Shown one piece after another: positions 1 through 8,300 of a DNA stretch of 33,784 nucleotides. Position 1 is the first letter of the stretch. Each line of letters starts with the position of its first letter. Below the pieces are notes generated by a model. The model was not told where the DNA came from. It was given only the letters and a program-made list of their open reading frames with translations, and did no database searches. The translations under genes were made by a program, and so were the position numbers. The DNA comes from Gallionellaceae bacterium (GTDB lineage: Bacteria > Pseudomonadota > Gammaproteobacteria > Burkholderiales > Gallionellaceae). The stretch covers positions 1 to 33,784 of the forward strand of contig VIKH01000050.1 in the NCBI GenBank assembly GCA_008080515.1, written 5' to 3'.

Positions 1-770
1 ACCAGGCGCGGCGTGCCGCCGCTGACGCGGTACAGCGCGCGCACCGCGCTACCGGCGAACAGGGTTTCCCCGGAATAACCCGCCACGCCGAGGCGGTGGC
101 GCAAATAGCGATCCAACTCGCCGCCGCGCAAACCGCGCAGCACGTACTGGAAACTGATGCGCTGGCGCAACTGCCGCACCGAGTCCTGCTTCATGCGCTC
201 GTCCAGTTCAGGCTGTCCGAACAGCACCACTTGCAACAGCTTGCGCTTTTCGGTTTCCAGGTTGGTGAGCAGGCGCAGCACTTCCAGGCTTTCCAGCGGC
301 ATCGCCTGCGCTTCGTCCAGACACACGAGAACGCGCTTGCCTGCGCGCGCAAAATCCAGCAGCGCGCGAGTCAGCTCTTTCAGCAACTGGTGTTGATCGA
401 ACTCCTTGTCGAGGGTGACGCGAAACTCATCGGCCAGCGCCAGCAGCAAGCTGCGCGGTTCCAAGTACGGGTTGGGAATATAAGCGGTGACAAATTTTCC
501 GGTATTGTGCGCGGTGGCGCTTTCGCTCTGTGTGCCGATGGCGGTGGTCGCAGTTTTTTCGCCCTGGTTGAGGGTGGCGAGAAACTTGCGGCACAGCAGG
601 GTCTTGCCGTTGCCCACTTCACCTACGATCTTGATGAAACCCTCGCCGTTGCGCGCCGCCACCAGCAAGGTATTGAGCGCTTCCTGGTAGCTGGAGCAGG
701 CGAAAAAAAAGCTGGTGTCCGGAGTCAGCCCGAACGGGGCTTCACGCAAGCCGAAGTGTTCTAGATACAT
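1..770 (-). CDS. mshM: MshM, ExeA-like AAA ATPase of the MSHA pilus system (3' part outside the window)
   Basis: The reading frame starts with ATG at 770 and is open to the left edge, so 256 codons are visible. The N-terminus MYLEHFGLREAPFGLTPD is typical of the ExeA/MshM group. Walker A GEVGNGKT is at residues 50-57 and Walker B LVCLDEAQ at about 148-155. The family are cytoplasmic ATPases that help assemble or localise the secretin and pilus machine. The gene follows mshL on the same strand after a 116-base gap, which holds a short GC stem (GCCAC/GTGGC) but no convincing terminator. No strong ribosome binding site precedes the ATG. Between Walker A and the conserved FVTAYIPNPYL segment there is an extra polar, Thr/Ser-rich stretch (about residues 66-92) that I do not expect in the family. 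The family assignment is firm; the extra stretch is judged from memory of relatives. Confidence 0.9.
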   Translation of the reverse strand, partial: MYLEHFGLREAPFGLTPDTSFFFACSSYQEALNTLLVAARNGEGFIKIVGEVGNGKTLLCRKFLATLNQGEKTATTAIGTQSESATAHNTGKFVTAYIPNPYLEPRSLLLALADEFRVTLDKEFDQHQLLKELTRALLDFARAGKRVLVCLDEAQAMPLESLEVLRLLTNLETEKRKLLQVVLFGQPELDERMKQDSVRQLRQRISFQYVLRGLRGGELDRYLRHRLGVAGYSGETLFAGSAVRALYRVSGGTPRL

Positions 771-886
771 GGGATGTTATGCGATATGTTCTCTTGCCGG
801 TTATGGCTTAAAACAACACCCGTCATTACGCCCCCTTTGTCATTTCTCGCCACGCTCGAAGTGGCAGTTGATTTTTTGGCATAAAG

Positions 887-2581
887 TCACGGTCTGACGC
901 CTGAAGAATTGGTCATCCCGCTCACGCGGTCGCGGCTGCGGGTGATGTCGTCCGACCAGTCCTTGTCGCTGTCCACCACGGTGGGTTTCAGCAGAATGAC
1001 CAGCTCGCGCTTTTCGGTGCGCTTGCTGGTTTGCCCGAATACCTGTTTTGGCAAACCCGGCAAACCGGACTGGTCATCGAACGTCGCCTGGCGCATCAGG
1101 CCGCCGATAGCCACGATCTGGCCATCGCGGGCGCGCACGATGCTGTCCGTTTCCGAGATCGAACTCGATGCCAGCGGCAGGCTCAACGTACCACCCACCC
1201 CGGTGTTCACCGACTTGGTTACGGTGGAAACCAGGCTGACCGACGGGTGGATGTGCAAAATGATCTCGCTGTTCTCGTCTATGCGCGGCGTCACGTCCAG
1301 CGCGATACCGGAAAAGAATGGCTGCAGCGTGACAGTCGGCGTGGAGGTGGTGGCCGTGCCGGTGGTGGTGGTGGTGGAAACGTTGGTCACAAAGAACTCA
1401 TCCGTGCCCACCTTCAGCACCGCTTTCTGGTTGTTGAGGGTGGCGATGCGCGGGCTGGACAGCACGTGCACATTGCCCTGGGTTTCGAGAAAATCCAGCA
1501 GCGCGGCAAAATTGCTGGTCTGGAACGCCAAGCCGAACAGCGAGCCAGCGCCGACCCCGGTGGCAGTCAGGTTGGCGAGGTTGGTGCCGGGGGTGCCGGA
1601 AGCAATGGCGGTGGTCATGCCGGAAGGGGTCAACGCGCCCGCGGCAGGCGTGCCGGGAGCCAGGGTAGTGCCGGAGCCGACCTGTCCGACCGACACCCGG
1701 CTGTTTGGGCCGCTCTTGAACGCCGCCCAGTTCACGCCGGACTGGAAGCCGTCATTCAATTGCACTTCGACAATTTTCGCTTCCAGAATCACCTGGCGCT
1801 CGACGGAAATCTGCGATGCCTTGAGATAAGCCGCCGCGTTCCTCAACTCGTCCGGCATGGCGCGCACCACGATCACGCCGGACATCGGGCTGATGACCAC
1901 GCTGCGCCCTTTTTCCGTGCCGACAATCGCGTTCAGCGATTGGCTCAACTCGGCCCAGAAATCCGCGCTGGAAGTCATGGTGACCTTGCTGCTGTCAGGT
2001 GCGCGGGTTGCAGTAGTTTGCGAGGTGGCGCCGCCGCCGGTCGTTGCGCCCGGGCTGCTGTCCACAACCGAGCCGCCCGATACCCGCAACGACGAGGTTC
2101 CGGCGCGTTGGCCGGTGAGGTAGCTGACCTGGAACAGCCGCGTTTGCAGCGAAAGCGGCTGGATATAAATGCGGTTTGCATCCACCTTGTACTCGTAGCC
2201 GTACAGCTCGCGGATCGCTTCCAGCGCCTCAAATATGGTGACATCCTTGATGTTGAGCGAAATGCTGCCGGTGACATCCTGGTGTACCAGCATGCTGTAG
2301 CGCGTGCCCGATACAATGGCCATGAACACCTGGCTGGCCGGGGTGTTGTTCACGCTGAGGTCGAACTTGGCCTCCAGCGGTCTGCTGTCTGCCTTGGGCA
2401 GGCTTATTGCGAGCGGTGGCAGCAGCGCCCGGTTGACCGCGTCGGGTTTGCTTGCTTTGGCGCTGTCCTGCGCGGCGGCATCCATTTCCTGGCGTATGGT
2501 TTCCGCAGTGGTGTTTCTCCTGTCGGGCGTAGCGCAGGCCGACAGGGTGGCCAGCACAAACAACCATGCGATCCTTTTCAT
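887..2581 (-). CDS. mshL: MshL, outer-membrane secretin of the MSHA pilus
   Basis: This 564-residue secretin forms the outer-membrane channel through which the pilus passes. It begins MKRIAWLFVLATLSAC, a lipoprotein signal peptide with lipobox LSAC and Cys16 as the acylated residue, so it is probably self-piloting. A short secretin/TonB N-terminal domain follows at about residues 85-150 (ISLNIKDVTIFEALEAI). A NolW-like domain lies near 200-260 and the C-terminal secretin barrel near 330-545, including the typical LLDFLETQGNVHVLSSPRI and ending VILLKPTVV. Low-complexity Gly/Ser/Thr segments (about residues 165-195 and 310-345) lie between domains. Its ATG overlaps the mshK stop by four bases (ATGA), indicating translational coupling. 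Length and domain order fit the PilQ/MshL family. Confidence 0.95.
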   Translation of the reverse strand: MKRIAWLFVLATLSACATPDRRNTTAETIRQEMDAAAQDSAKASKPDAVNRALLPPLAISLPKADSRPLEAKFDLSVNNTPASQVFMAIVSGTRYSMLVHQDVTGSISLNIKDVTIFEALEAIRELYGYEYKVDANRIYIQPLSLQTRLFQVSYLTGQRAGTSSLRVSGGSVVDSSPGATTGGGATSQTTATRAPDSSKVTMTSSADFWAELSQSLNAIVGTEKGRSVVISPMSGVIVVRAMPDELRNAAAYLKASQISVERQVILEAKIVEVQLNDGFQSGVNWAAFKSGPNSRVSVGQVGSGTTLAPGTPAAGALTPSGMTTAIASGTPGTNLANLTATGVGAGSLFGLAFQTSNFAALLDFLETQGNVHVLSSPRIATLNNQKAVLKVGTDEFFVTNVSTTTTTGTATTSTPTVTLQPFFSGIALDVTPRIDENSEIILHIHPSVSLVSTVTKSVNTGVGGTLSLPLASSSISETDSIVRARDGQIVAIGGLMRQATFDDQSGLPGLPKQVFGQTSKRTEKRELVILLKPTVVDSDKDWSDDITRSRDRVSGMTNSSGVRP

Positions 2582-3048
2582 TTCTTCTCCTTCGGCGCAG
2601 CGACTTTATCTGCCTTGCGCGCGGGCGTGGATTTGTCCGCCGCCGAGGCTGCGGGGTTGTTCTTGCGCTCTGGCTCCAACGACTTTTTCTTCAGCCCCAC
2701 ATCCGGGAACAGCGCAAGCGTGCGCCGCCCTTGCGGCCCCTGCAATACTACACTGCTCTCGCTCACTTCGACCAGCTTGGAGTCGCCCAGCCTGCCCCCC
2801 AGCTCCACCGTGTGGCCGTTGATGATAGCCGCGCGGCGGGCGGGTGAAATGATGAGCGATTGCAGGCCGCTTTCTTGCGGGGTGCCTGCCTGTGTCGGTG
2901 AGGCGCCGAATTCGGCGGGCGGGCGGGTGGGATCGGGCAAAGCCTCGGCGTAACAGAGGGCAGAAACCAGGATGCAGAAAACAGAGGGCAGAATTCTCGT
3001 CGCGACTACGTCGCGCAATTTATTGCGATGTGCCGCGCGGCAGCACAC
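2578..3048 (-). CDS. mshK: MshK, small exported MSHA biogenesis protein
   Basis: The product is a small exported protein with mature N-terminus near ALPDPTRPPAEF; the DPTRPP motif is characteristic of MshK and of PilP/GspC-like partners of the inner-membrane complex. A hydrophobic signal segment (ILPSVFCILVSALCYA) precedes it, and the C-terminus is rich in Lys and Ala. The start is uncertain. The first in-frame ATG (3105) lies inside mshJ. I chose GTG at 3048, which has GGGAGG nine bases upstream; TTG at 3018 is another option. The 5' region, including the signal-peptide codons, coincides with a hairpin-rich repeat-like element (2954-3087), so the native start may have been replaced. It overlaps mshL by four bases. 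Confidence 0.75.
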   Translation of the reverse strand: MCCRAAHRNKLRDVVATRILPSVFCILVSALCYAEALPDPTRPPAEFGASPTQAGTPQESGLQSLIISPARRAAIINGHTVELGGRLGDSKLVEVSESSVVLQGPQGRRTLALFPDVGLKKKSLEPERKNNPAASAADKSTPARKADKVAAPKEKK

Positions 3049-3087
3049 GGCGTGCTGCCTCCCGGCTCCTGCCTTTTGCCTCCCGGA
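2954..3087. repeat. Hairpin-rich repeat-like element at the mshJ/mshK junction
   Basis: A purine-rich arm with two copies of CAGAGGGCAGAA (2954-2993) and a pyrimidine-rich arm (3057-3087) flank a 60-base core of overlapping palindromes. The core contains CGCGAC-TAC-GTCGCG (3001-3015), CGCAAT-TT-ATTGCG (3014-3027), TGCCGCGCGGCA (3031-3042) and GGCAGCAC-ACGGC-GTGCTGCC (3039-3059). It provides the signal-peptide codons of mshK. No T tract follows, so it is not a terminator. Confidence 0.5.
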
Positions 3088-3089
3088 GA

Positions 3090-3779
3090 TCAAACCTGCA
3101 ACCATGTTTTATCCAGGCTCAAGGTATAAATAGTCAAGGTCAATTCCGCCGCCGGATGCTGCACTACGCTCATTTTTGCCATGCCCCAAAACATTTTGGA
3201 CGGAAGCCGTTCGAGTTCGGTGAGGTAGTTCAATAAATCCGGGTAGCCGCCGCGCACGGTGATCTGCACGCCGTGACGGAATACCTGCCGGTCCATCTGT
3301 CCGGGTGCCGCGCCTGCCACATCCGGCTTGACCGTTGTCTCGATCAGTGAAGCAACCGGCAAAGTTTGCAGGCCGACCAGTTGTAATTTGCCGTTTTTGC
3401 CGAGCACCTGCCGCAGCAGGTCGGCCATTTTTTCCGGCGCCACCAGCCTGTCACGGCGGCCTTGCAGGTAGGCGTCCCCATCCGCGACCTGCTGTTTTAT
3501 CTGGTTGAGGCGCAGGCGCAACGGCGAATTCGCGTCGTTTCTCCTGGCTTGCAACAACGCTTCTATCCGCGCCTGAATTTCTTTTGTTTTCTCCTGCTGC
3601 CGCACCACGTTGCCGGAAAGTTTTTTCTGCTCCTCCAGCAGTGCGTCAATGAATAGCGCATTGACCAGAGAAACCAGCAAAAACGCGAGGGCCGAAAAAA
3701 TCAGCACGCGTTCGCGCAGCGACATATCATCAACCTTGCCCGCCAGCTTCCCCCAGTACGGTTTCAGTTTTGTCATCAT
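3090..3779 (-). CDS. mshJ: MshJ, PilO-like inner-membrane assembly protein
   Basis: This 229-residue protein starts MMTKLKPYW, with one transmembrane helix at about residues 25-45 (VLIFSALAFLLVSLVNALF). A coiled coil (LLEEQKKLSGNVVRQQEKTKEIQARIEALL, split here only by description) and a compact C-terminal domain ending LTIYTLSLDKTWLQV follow. This is the PilO/GspM-like architecture of MshJ, a bitopic protein that links the cytoplasmic PilM-like and platform proteins to the secretin. The ATG at 3779 overlaps the stop of the PilN-like gene (ATGATGA), so the longer open frame upstream is not the gene. Next is mshK, separated by a palindrome-rich stretch. Identification rests on operon position plus architecture. 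Confidence 0.85.
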   Translation of the reverse strand: MMTKLKPYWGKLAGKVDDMSLRERVLIFSALAFLLVSLVNALFIDALLEEQKKLSGNVVRQQEKTKEIQARIEALLQARRNDANSPLRLRLNQIKQQVADGDAYLQGRRDRLVAPEKMADLLRQVLGKNGKLQLVGLQTLPVASLIETTVKPDVAGAAPGQMDRQVFRHGVQITVRGGYPDLLNYLTELERLPSKMFWGMAKMSVVQHPAAELTLTIYTLSLDKTWLQV

Positions 3780-4399
3780 TTTGCAACCCGCTCGTTTTCT
3801 GCCGATTGCAGGGTAAATTCTATGTGGTGTGCAGTCTTGCCGTCTTCCGCCTTGGGTTGGCGCATTTGCAGCGACGCGAAGATTTTCCCGCGCATCACCG
3901 TTTCTCCGCCCAACCTCTGGATATAGGCCGGCAGCAGTTCCGGGGAAAGCACTGCCCCGCTCATGCCGATCTGGGCACCATCCTCGGCGATATTGAACCC
4001 GGTCAGCCACAACCCACTGATCGCCTGGCGCGCGAACGCCCGCATGTATTCCGAATAGCCCGCAGTGTTGCCTATCGCCCCGCCCTTCAGGGTTTCGATC
4101 AGCGCGCGTTGTGCCGCCGCCCGCGCTTCCTCTTTCTTCAGCTCCTCCTCCAGCGACAGGCTGGCCTGCTGCGGCGAGAACTCTGCGGCATAGCGCGCCA
4201 GTTTGAGCTGTTCGGCAGTATGGCGATTACCGGCTTCTTCGGATTGCTTGGCCAGCAGCCCGACCTGGTAAGCCGCGTAGACGTAAAACAGCGCCGAACC
4301 TGCGGCGATCAGGAGCAGCGCCTGCAACATGGCGTTTGCGGAAAAATATTTTTTCCGTTTCAGGAATACGGGGTTGTACAGGTTGATCTGCTGGCTCAC
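3776..4399 (-). CDS. PilN-like MSHA assembly protein (second part of the MshI/PilMN pair)
   Basis: The 207-residue product begins MSQQINLYNP, the hallmark N-terminus of PilN/GspL-C type proteins, which binds the PilM-like partner. A single transmembrane helix (about residues 24-45) precedes a long coiled coil (about 50-100) and a C-terminal ferredoxin-like domain. In MSHA operons this gene sits between mshI and mshJ. It initiates at GTG (4399), which overlaps the TGA that closes the original mshI frame (GTGA), and it ends in ATGA overlap with mshJ. The overlap of its start with the mshI tail is useful evidence that mshI once read through to 4396. Confidence 0.85.
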   Translation of the reverse strand: MSQQINLYNPVFLKRKKYFSANAMLQALLLIAAGSALFYVYAAYQVGLLAKQSEEAGNRHTAEQLKLARYAAEFSPQQASLSLEEELKKEEARAAAQRALIETLKGGAIGNTAGYSEYMRAFARQAISGLWLTGFNIAEDGAQIGMSGAVLSPELLPAYIQRLGGETVMRGKIFASLQMRQPKAEDGKTAHHIEFTLQSAENERVAK

Positions 4400-4563
4400 G
4401 GCACCCGCCTTTCGAGCCGTAACGCGGCTCCCAGAGCTGGTAGCACATGCGCGGCAAAGCCGCTGTCCGCCAGTTCCGGTGCGGCGCTGATATCCAGCAC
4501 CCTGGCGAGATCAATCTGCTCTACCGCGAGGTCAAGGCTGGACGCAAACTGTTGCATCCAGCT
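4396..4563 (-). pseudogene. mshI: Frameshifted C-terminal tail of mshI
   Basis: Reading the minus strand in the frame one base away from the mshI frame gives QQFASSLDLAVEQIDLARVL followed by DIS and ending PALGAALRLERRVP. The DLARVLDIS and LGAALRLE segments are typical of the extreme C-terminus of MshI/PilM-like proteins. The stop at 4398-4396 overlaps the GTG start of the PilN-like gene, the arrangement expected for an intact ancestor. There is no start codon of its own, so it is probably not translated independently. Confidence 0.7.
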
Positions 4564-5263
4564 CCACTCGCTCCAGATATTGCTGGCGCAGGGTTTCGTT
4601 GCTGTCCTGCAATTGCCCCTCGGTTATATCGAGATGGCGCGCCAGATACAGTTCGCCGCCGCAGGTGACAGTGAGCAACCCGCCGTTGTCGTTGAAGGAC
4701 AGCAGCGCCAGCCCGCGCTCGTCCTCTTCAAACAGGATGGCAACGTTGCGTTGCGCCATTTCCGGGATGTCTATTACCTGGAGGTTGATCTTCGCTTTCT
4801 CGAACAGCGCGATGCGTTTTTTTATCGTTTCGCTGGGTGCCGCAATGGCGTACAGGGATTGCGGGCGTTCCGCACCACTTTTCTTGCTTGGCGGAATTTG
4901 CAGGACATCTACGGTGGCGTCATCTATGTGGTAGTTCAACATATCCTTGATGCGCCAGCGCACGGCTGCCTTGAGTTCGTCCACCGGTACGCTGGGCGCC
5001 TCCACCAGCAGCATCTGGTACTCGCCGGGATCAAGCAGCGTAATGAACTGGAAACCGGCAATATGCGCATCCTTGCGCAGTTTTTCCAGCGCGGCAGATG
5101 TCACGTTTTCCATGGGATGAAAAACACACACCATCACTTGCGGTTTGCTTTTGTTGTATTTCACCTGCGCGAAAAACACGCCTTTGCTGCTCGGGCAGAC
5201 GGCGAACCATCCCACGCGCTGGCGGGTGCGGCTAAACAGGTCGGATAGCGAGGGCAGGTTCAT
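4532..5263 (-). CDS. mshI: MshI, PilM-like cytoplasmic protein, truncated by a frameshift
   Basis: The frame encodes 243 residues starting MNLPSLSDLFSRTRQRVGW. The body has the actin-like PilM/MshI fold signature, for example ELKAAVRWRIKDMLNYHIDDATVDVLQIP and GGLLTVTCGGELYLARHLDIT. Family members are roughly 300 residues long and continue past QQYLERVEL; here the frame changes there and stops after DATVCVQP. The lost C-terminus is legible in another frame down to 4396. The total from 5263 to 4396 is 868 bases, one more than a multiple of three. About 30-35 residues normally present between the two parts appear missing, pointing to a small out-of-frame deletion. A good promoter lies just upstream (5287-5315). 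The product would be a truncated pilus-assembly component. Confidence 0.8.
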   Translation of the reverse strand: MNLPSLSDLFSRTRQRVGWFAVCPSSKGVFFAQVKYNKSKPQVMVCVFHPMENVTSAALEKLRKDAHIAGFQFITLLDPGEYQMLLVEAPSVPVDELKAAVRWRIKDMLNYHIDDATVDVLQIPPSKKSGAERPQSLYAIAAPSETIKKRIALFEKAKINLQVIDIPEMAQRNVAILFEEDERGLALLSFNDNGGLLTVTCGGELYLARHLDITEGQLQDSNETLRQQYLERVELDATVCVQP

Positions 5264-5286
5264 GAGCGTTCTGAATAAGTGACGTG

Positions 5287-5315
5287 AAAATATGCTATTA
5301 ACTAATTGTTGTCAA
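5287..5315 (-). promoter_or_regulatory. Sigma70-type promoter for mshI-pilN-mshJKLM
   Basis: On the minus strand a perfect -35 box TTGACA (5315-5310) is followed by a 17-base AT-rich spacer and a -10 box TATTTT (5292-5287, four of six matches). Transcription would start near 5280, about 17 bases before the mshI ATG. It lies in the 99-base gap between mshQ and mshI, so the assembly half of the cluster can be transcribed separately from the pilin half. Identified by eye from consensus. Confidence 0.65.
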
Positions 5316-5362
5316 TTGATATTTGCTGATCATGGCTTGTCGTTTCAATGACTTGGGTGGGG

Positions 5363-8300
5363 TTAGTAGTTCTCTCGCAAATAGATAAACTCGTTGCTGC
5401 CTTTATACACGCCGAAGGTGGCGCGGGCGGCAGGGTCGTTGTTGTAATTGGTGCCCGGTGGCCACAAGCCTTGCAAGTGAGGCAGGTTTGCGGAAGAAAC
5501 CGCAGCGCAAGCTGCATCCGTGACCAGATCCACGCACACGTCCACCGAAACTTTTGCCGGGGTGGCGGGCTTGGTCAGGATCAACGCCCCTGCGCCGGAC
5601 GAAAGCGTGATGCCCGCAGCCACGCCGACCCCTGCGGGCGGAGCGGCGAGCTGGATGTTGTTCGCGGCCAGGGTGGTGCAGTTGTCGGCGGTATTGGTCA
5701 CGAACGCCGCGCCGTTCCAGTATTGCGCCTGAACCGGAACCGGCAGGTTGAGCAGTTCCGAGCCGTGCGCGCTGGCCAGCTTGAGCCGTCCGAAGTGCAT
5801 CCCTTTGCCACCGCCGAAAGCGATGCCGTTTCCCGCGCTTGCCGCGCCAAATGATGCGGTACCCGCAAAGGCCACGCCATCCGTATCCACCACGTTGAGC
5901 GCCAGCGCGACATCCGCATCGAACGGTGCTGTCGGCGCCGTGATGCTGCGGGTAAATTGCAGCCCGGTGCCCGCCCCGAAGGTCAGCGCGCCCACCCCGT
6001 TGGTGAAGGTTCCGATGGCCGGGTCGGATGCGGCTGGCGGTAGCCCGCTGCCGTCGAGCGAGGGCGTGTTACCCCCTCCCAGCGCATCGAAGCGGGCATA
6101 TCTCCCCGCCGTGGTGTCGTAGGGTGCCTGGGCGAGACTGGCGTTGGTGAGTTTCATGTACACCCCGGCGTAGTTGAGCGTGGTGGCATTGGTCAGGCCG
6201 TTGGCGGTGCCCTGCCGGGCTACCACCGTAATTTCCGGAGCCGTGGTGTAGGTAAACACCTGGCCGACATAACCGAACGTGCCGCACGCCGCGCCGAAAG
6301 ACGGGGTGTTGTAGCCGACATTGAAATTGTCCGGGATGAAACGCCCGAAGCCGCTGCTGCCGATGACCAGAGGAACGGCGGTGCTGCCGAACCTGCACCC
6401 GTATCGCCCTCCAACAAGCGCATTGGAGAAATCCGCCGTGCAGTCGCCTGGCTGATCCACGCTGGTGAAAGTATCGTCGAACACGGCGTTGGCGTTCAGC
6501 CCAAAATTGCCTGCCTCGCTGTAGAAAAACGTGTTGCCCGTTGCCGTGCCGGTCGCCGCCGGGGCGGCAGAGAAAACCCCGCCAAGAGCGCCCTGATTTG
6601 GCGTTCCCGTCACCATGCCAGCGGTGTTGTCAATGGCGGGGGTGCCGTTGTAGCCCACAATCGAGGCGGCGGTGAGGTTGAAGCCAGCGCCGGTCTTGAT
6701 GGCGGGCGCACCGCTGGTGCCGGTGTTGCCCGCATTGGTCGAAGAGACGGTAAACCCTGATGGGCGGATGGAAAAATTGTCGGTGGAACACGAAGTCACC
6801 GTGGGTGCTGCGACGGGGAAGCGAACCCGCACCCGCACGTCTTTCCAGGCGTTGGCCACCGCCGCAAAACTGACGGTCGAGCGCCCTCCGGTGATGGTCG
6901 GGTTCGGTGTCACGGTCTGGATCAGCGTGGAAGTCGTCGGACAGTTCTGCGCGTCCAACGGTACACCCGCCGCCTGGTTGCCCAGCAGTTCCACCAGCAC
7001 CGTGTTGGTGAAGGTGTTCAGTTGCGCGCCACCGCTGATGGCGACCACGTCCAGGCCAAACGCCACTCCGGCGCGCTCGGTGTAGATTCTGCCGGTGATG
7101 GCACCTGCTGCGGTGCCGGTCTCAAAAATGTTGAAGCTGCCGGGCGTCACCACTGCCGAAACCGGCTCGCCGATGGCGAAGTCGCCAAAAGTGGCGGCAG
7201 TCAGCCCATTGACCTGTTTGCACAATTTCGCGGGCGGCGGCGACGGTGGTACCGGCGGCGTGGCGGTGCAGGTCGCGTTCAGGGTCGTGGCGCTCCAGGT
7301 TGCCCCGTTCCAGCGCTGGACGATAAAGTTTGCCGGAACGGCACCGGTATCGAAATCCACCGGCGAGCCGTTGATAAAATTGAAGGTGGCGGAGAAGCCC
7401 GCCGCCGGTAGCCCGACCGGCGGTGCCGGGCCGTTGGTCAGCGTCCAATAGCGGTTGACGCTTTTCGCCGGATCAATGCCGGAAGAGGCAATCGAGGCGT
7501 GGTCTGAACCCGTCGTGCTGGCGGTGATGTTGCCCGCCGTCGTCCCCGCCACAAATGTCGCTACAACCGGAGTGTAGTTGGCTCCGCTGCCGATTTCAAA
7601 GGTGCAGGTGGATGCGCCGGCAGGGATGCGCTTCCGGAGATTTCCCACGACATGCCCGGTTGAAATGGCCGAACGGAACACGCTGGTGGCGCAGTTTGAG
7701 GGGGTGATAACGGAGTTGGCATTGGTGACGATGTTGCCATTGTTGAATATCAGCATATTGCTTACGGTGATGCTGTTGGCAAGCGAGAGCCCGGCATTAT
7801 TGGAAACCTGTATCCGGTAGAAGGTGGTGGCGCCGGTCAGCGTTTGCAGTGCGATTCCGTTGAAATTGATCGAGCCGGTAGAGGGGGTATATGTCCCGCT
7901 GTTGGTGAAATTCCCCCCGATATTGTGGCCGTAAACTCCGTTGTTGAAAGCCGTGCCCGCACCAAGGGTGAAATTGCCGGTGGTGCGGATCGCGTCGGCG
8001 GCGGTGGCCGATGCCGTTCCCGCCATCGTGAAATTGCCGCCGACAAGCAGCGACGTCATGGCCGGCGGCGGCATGGTTTTGACGCCGCTGCCGGATAGCG
8101 TGAGGTGGAAATATCTGCCCGAGGAAGCCGCCTTGACGGTCTGCGCCGCACCGGTGTAGTTCACGGTGTTGCCCGCCGCCGAAGCGTTGAGCGTGCCGGT
8201 GGCAAGCAGGGACGCGCTCACGTTGAGCGTCGAGTTGGCGGCGTTGGTCCAGACGGAACCCGCCGCGCTATTGCCCGTTACGGTTCCTACCGCCACGCTG

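Noticed and set aside
1031-2953. 640-codon open frame on the plus strand opposite mshL
   Set aside because: It is antisense to a clear secretin gene, has His/Arg/Gln-rich composition with no recognisable domain, and arises from GC-rich third positions.
3001-3060. Transcription terminator between mshJ and mshK
   Set aside because: The stems are strong but no T-rich tract follows on either strand.
3770-5248. 492-codon plus-strand frame opposite the mshI/pilN region
   Set aside because: Covers several well-supported minus-strand genes in the wrong frame; no family resemblance.
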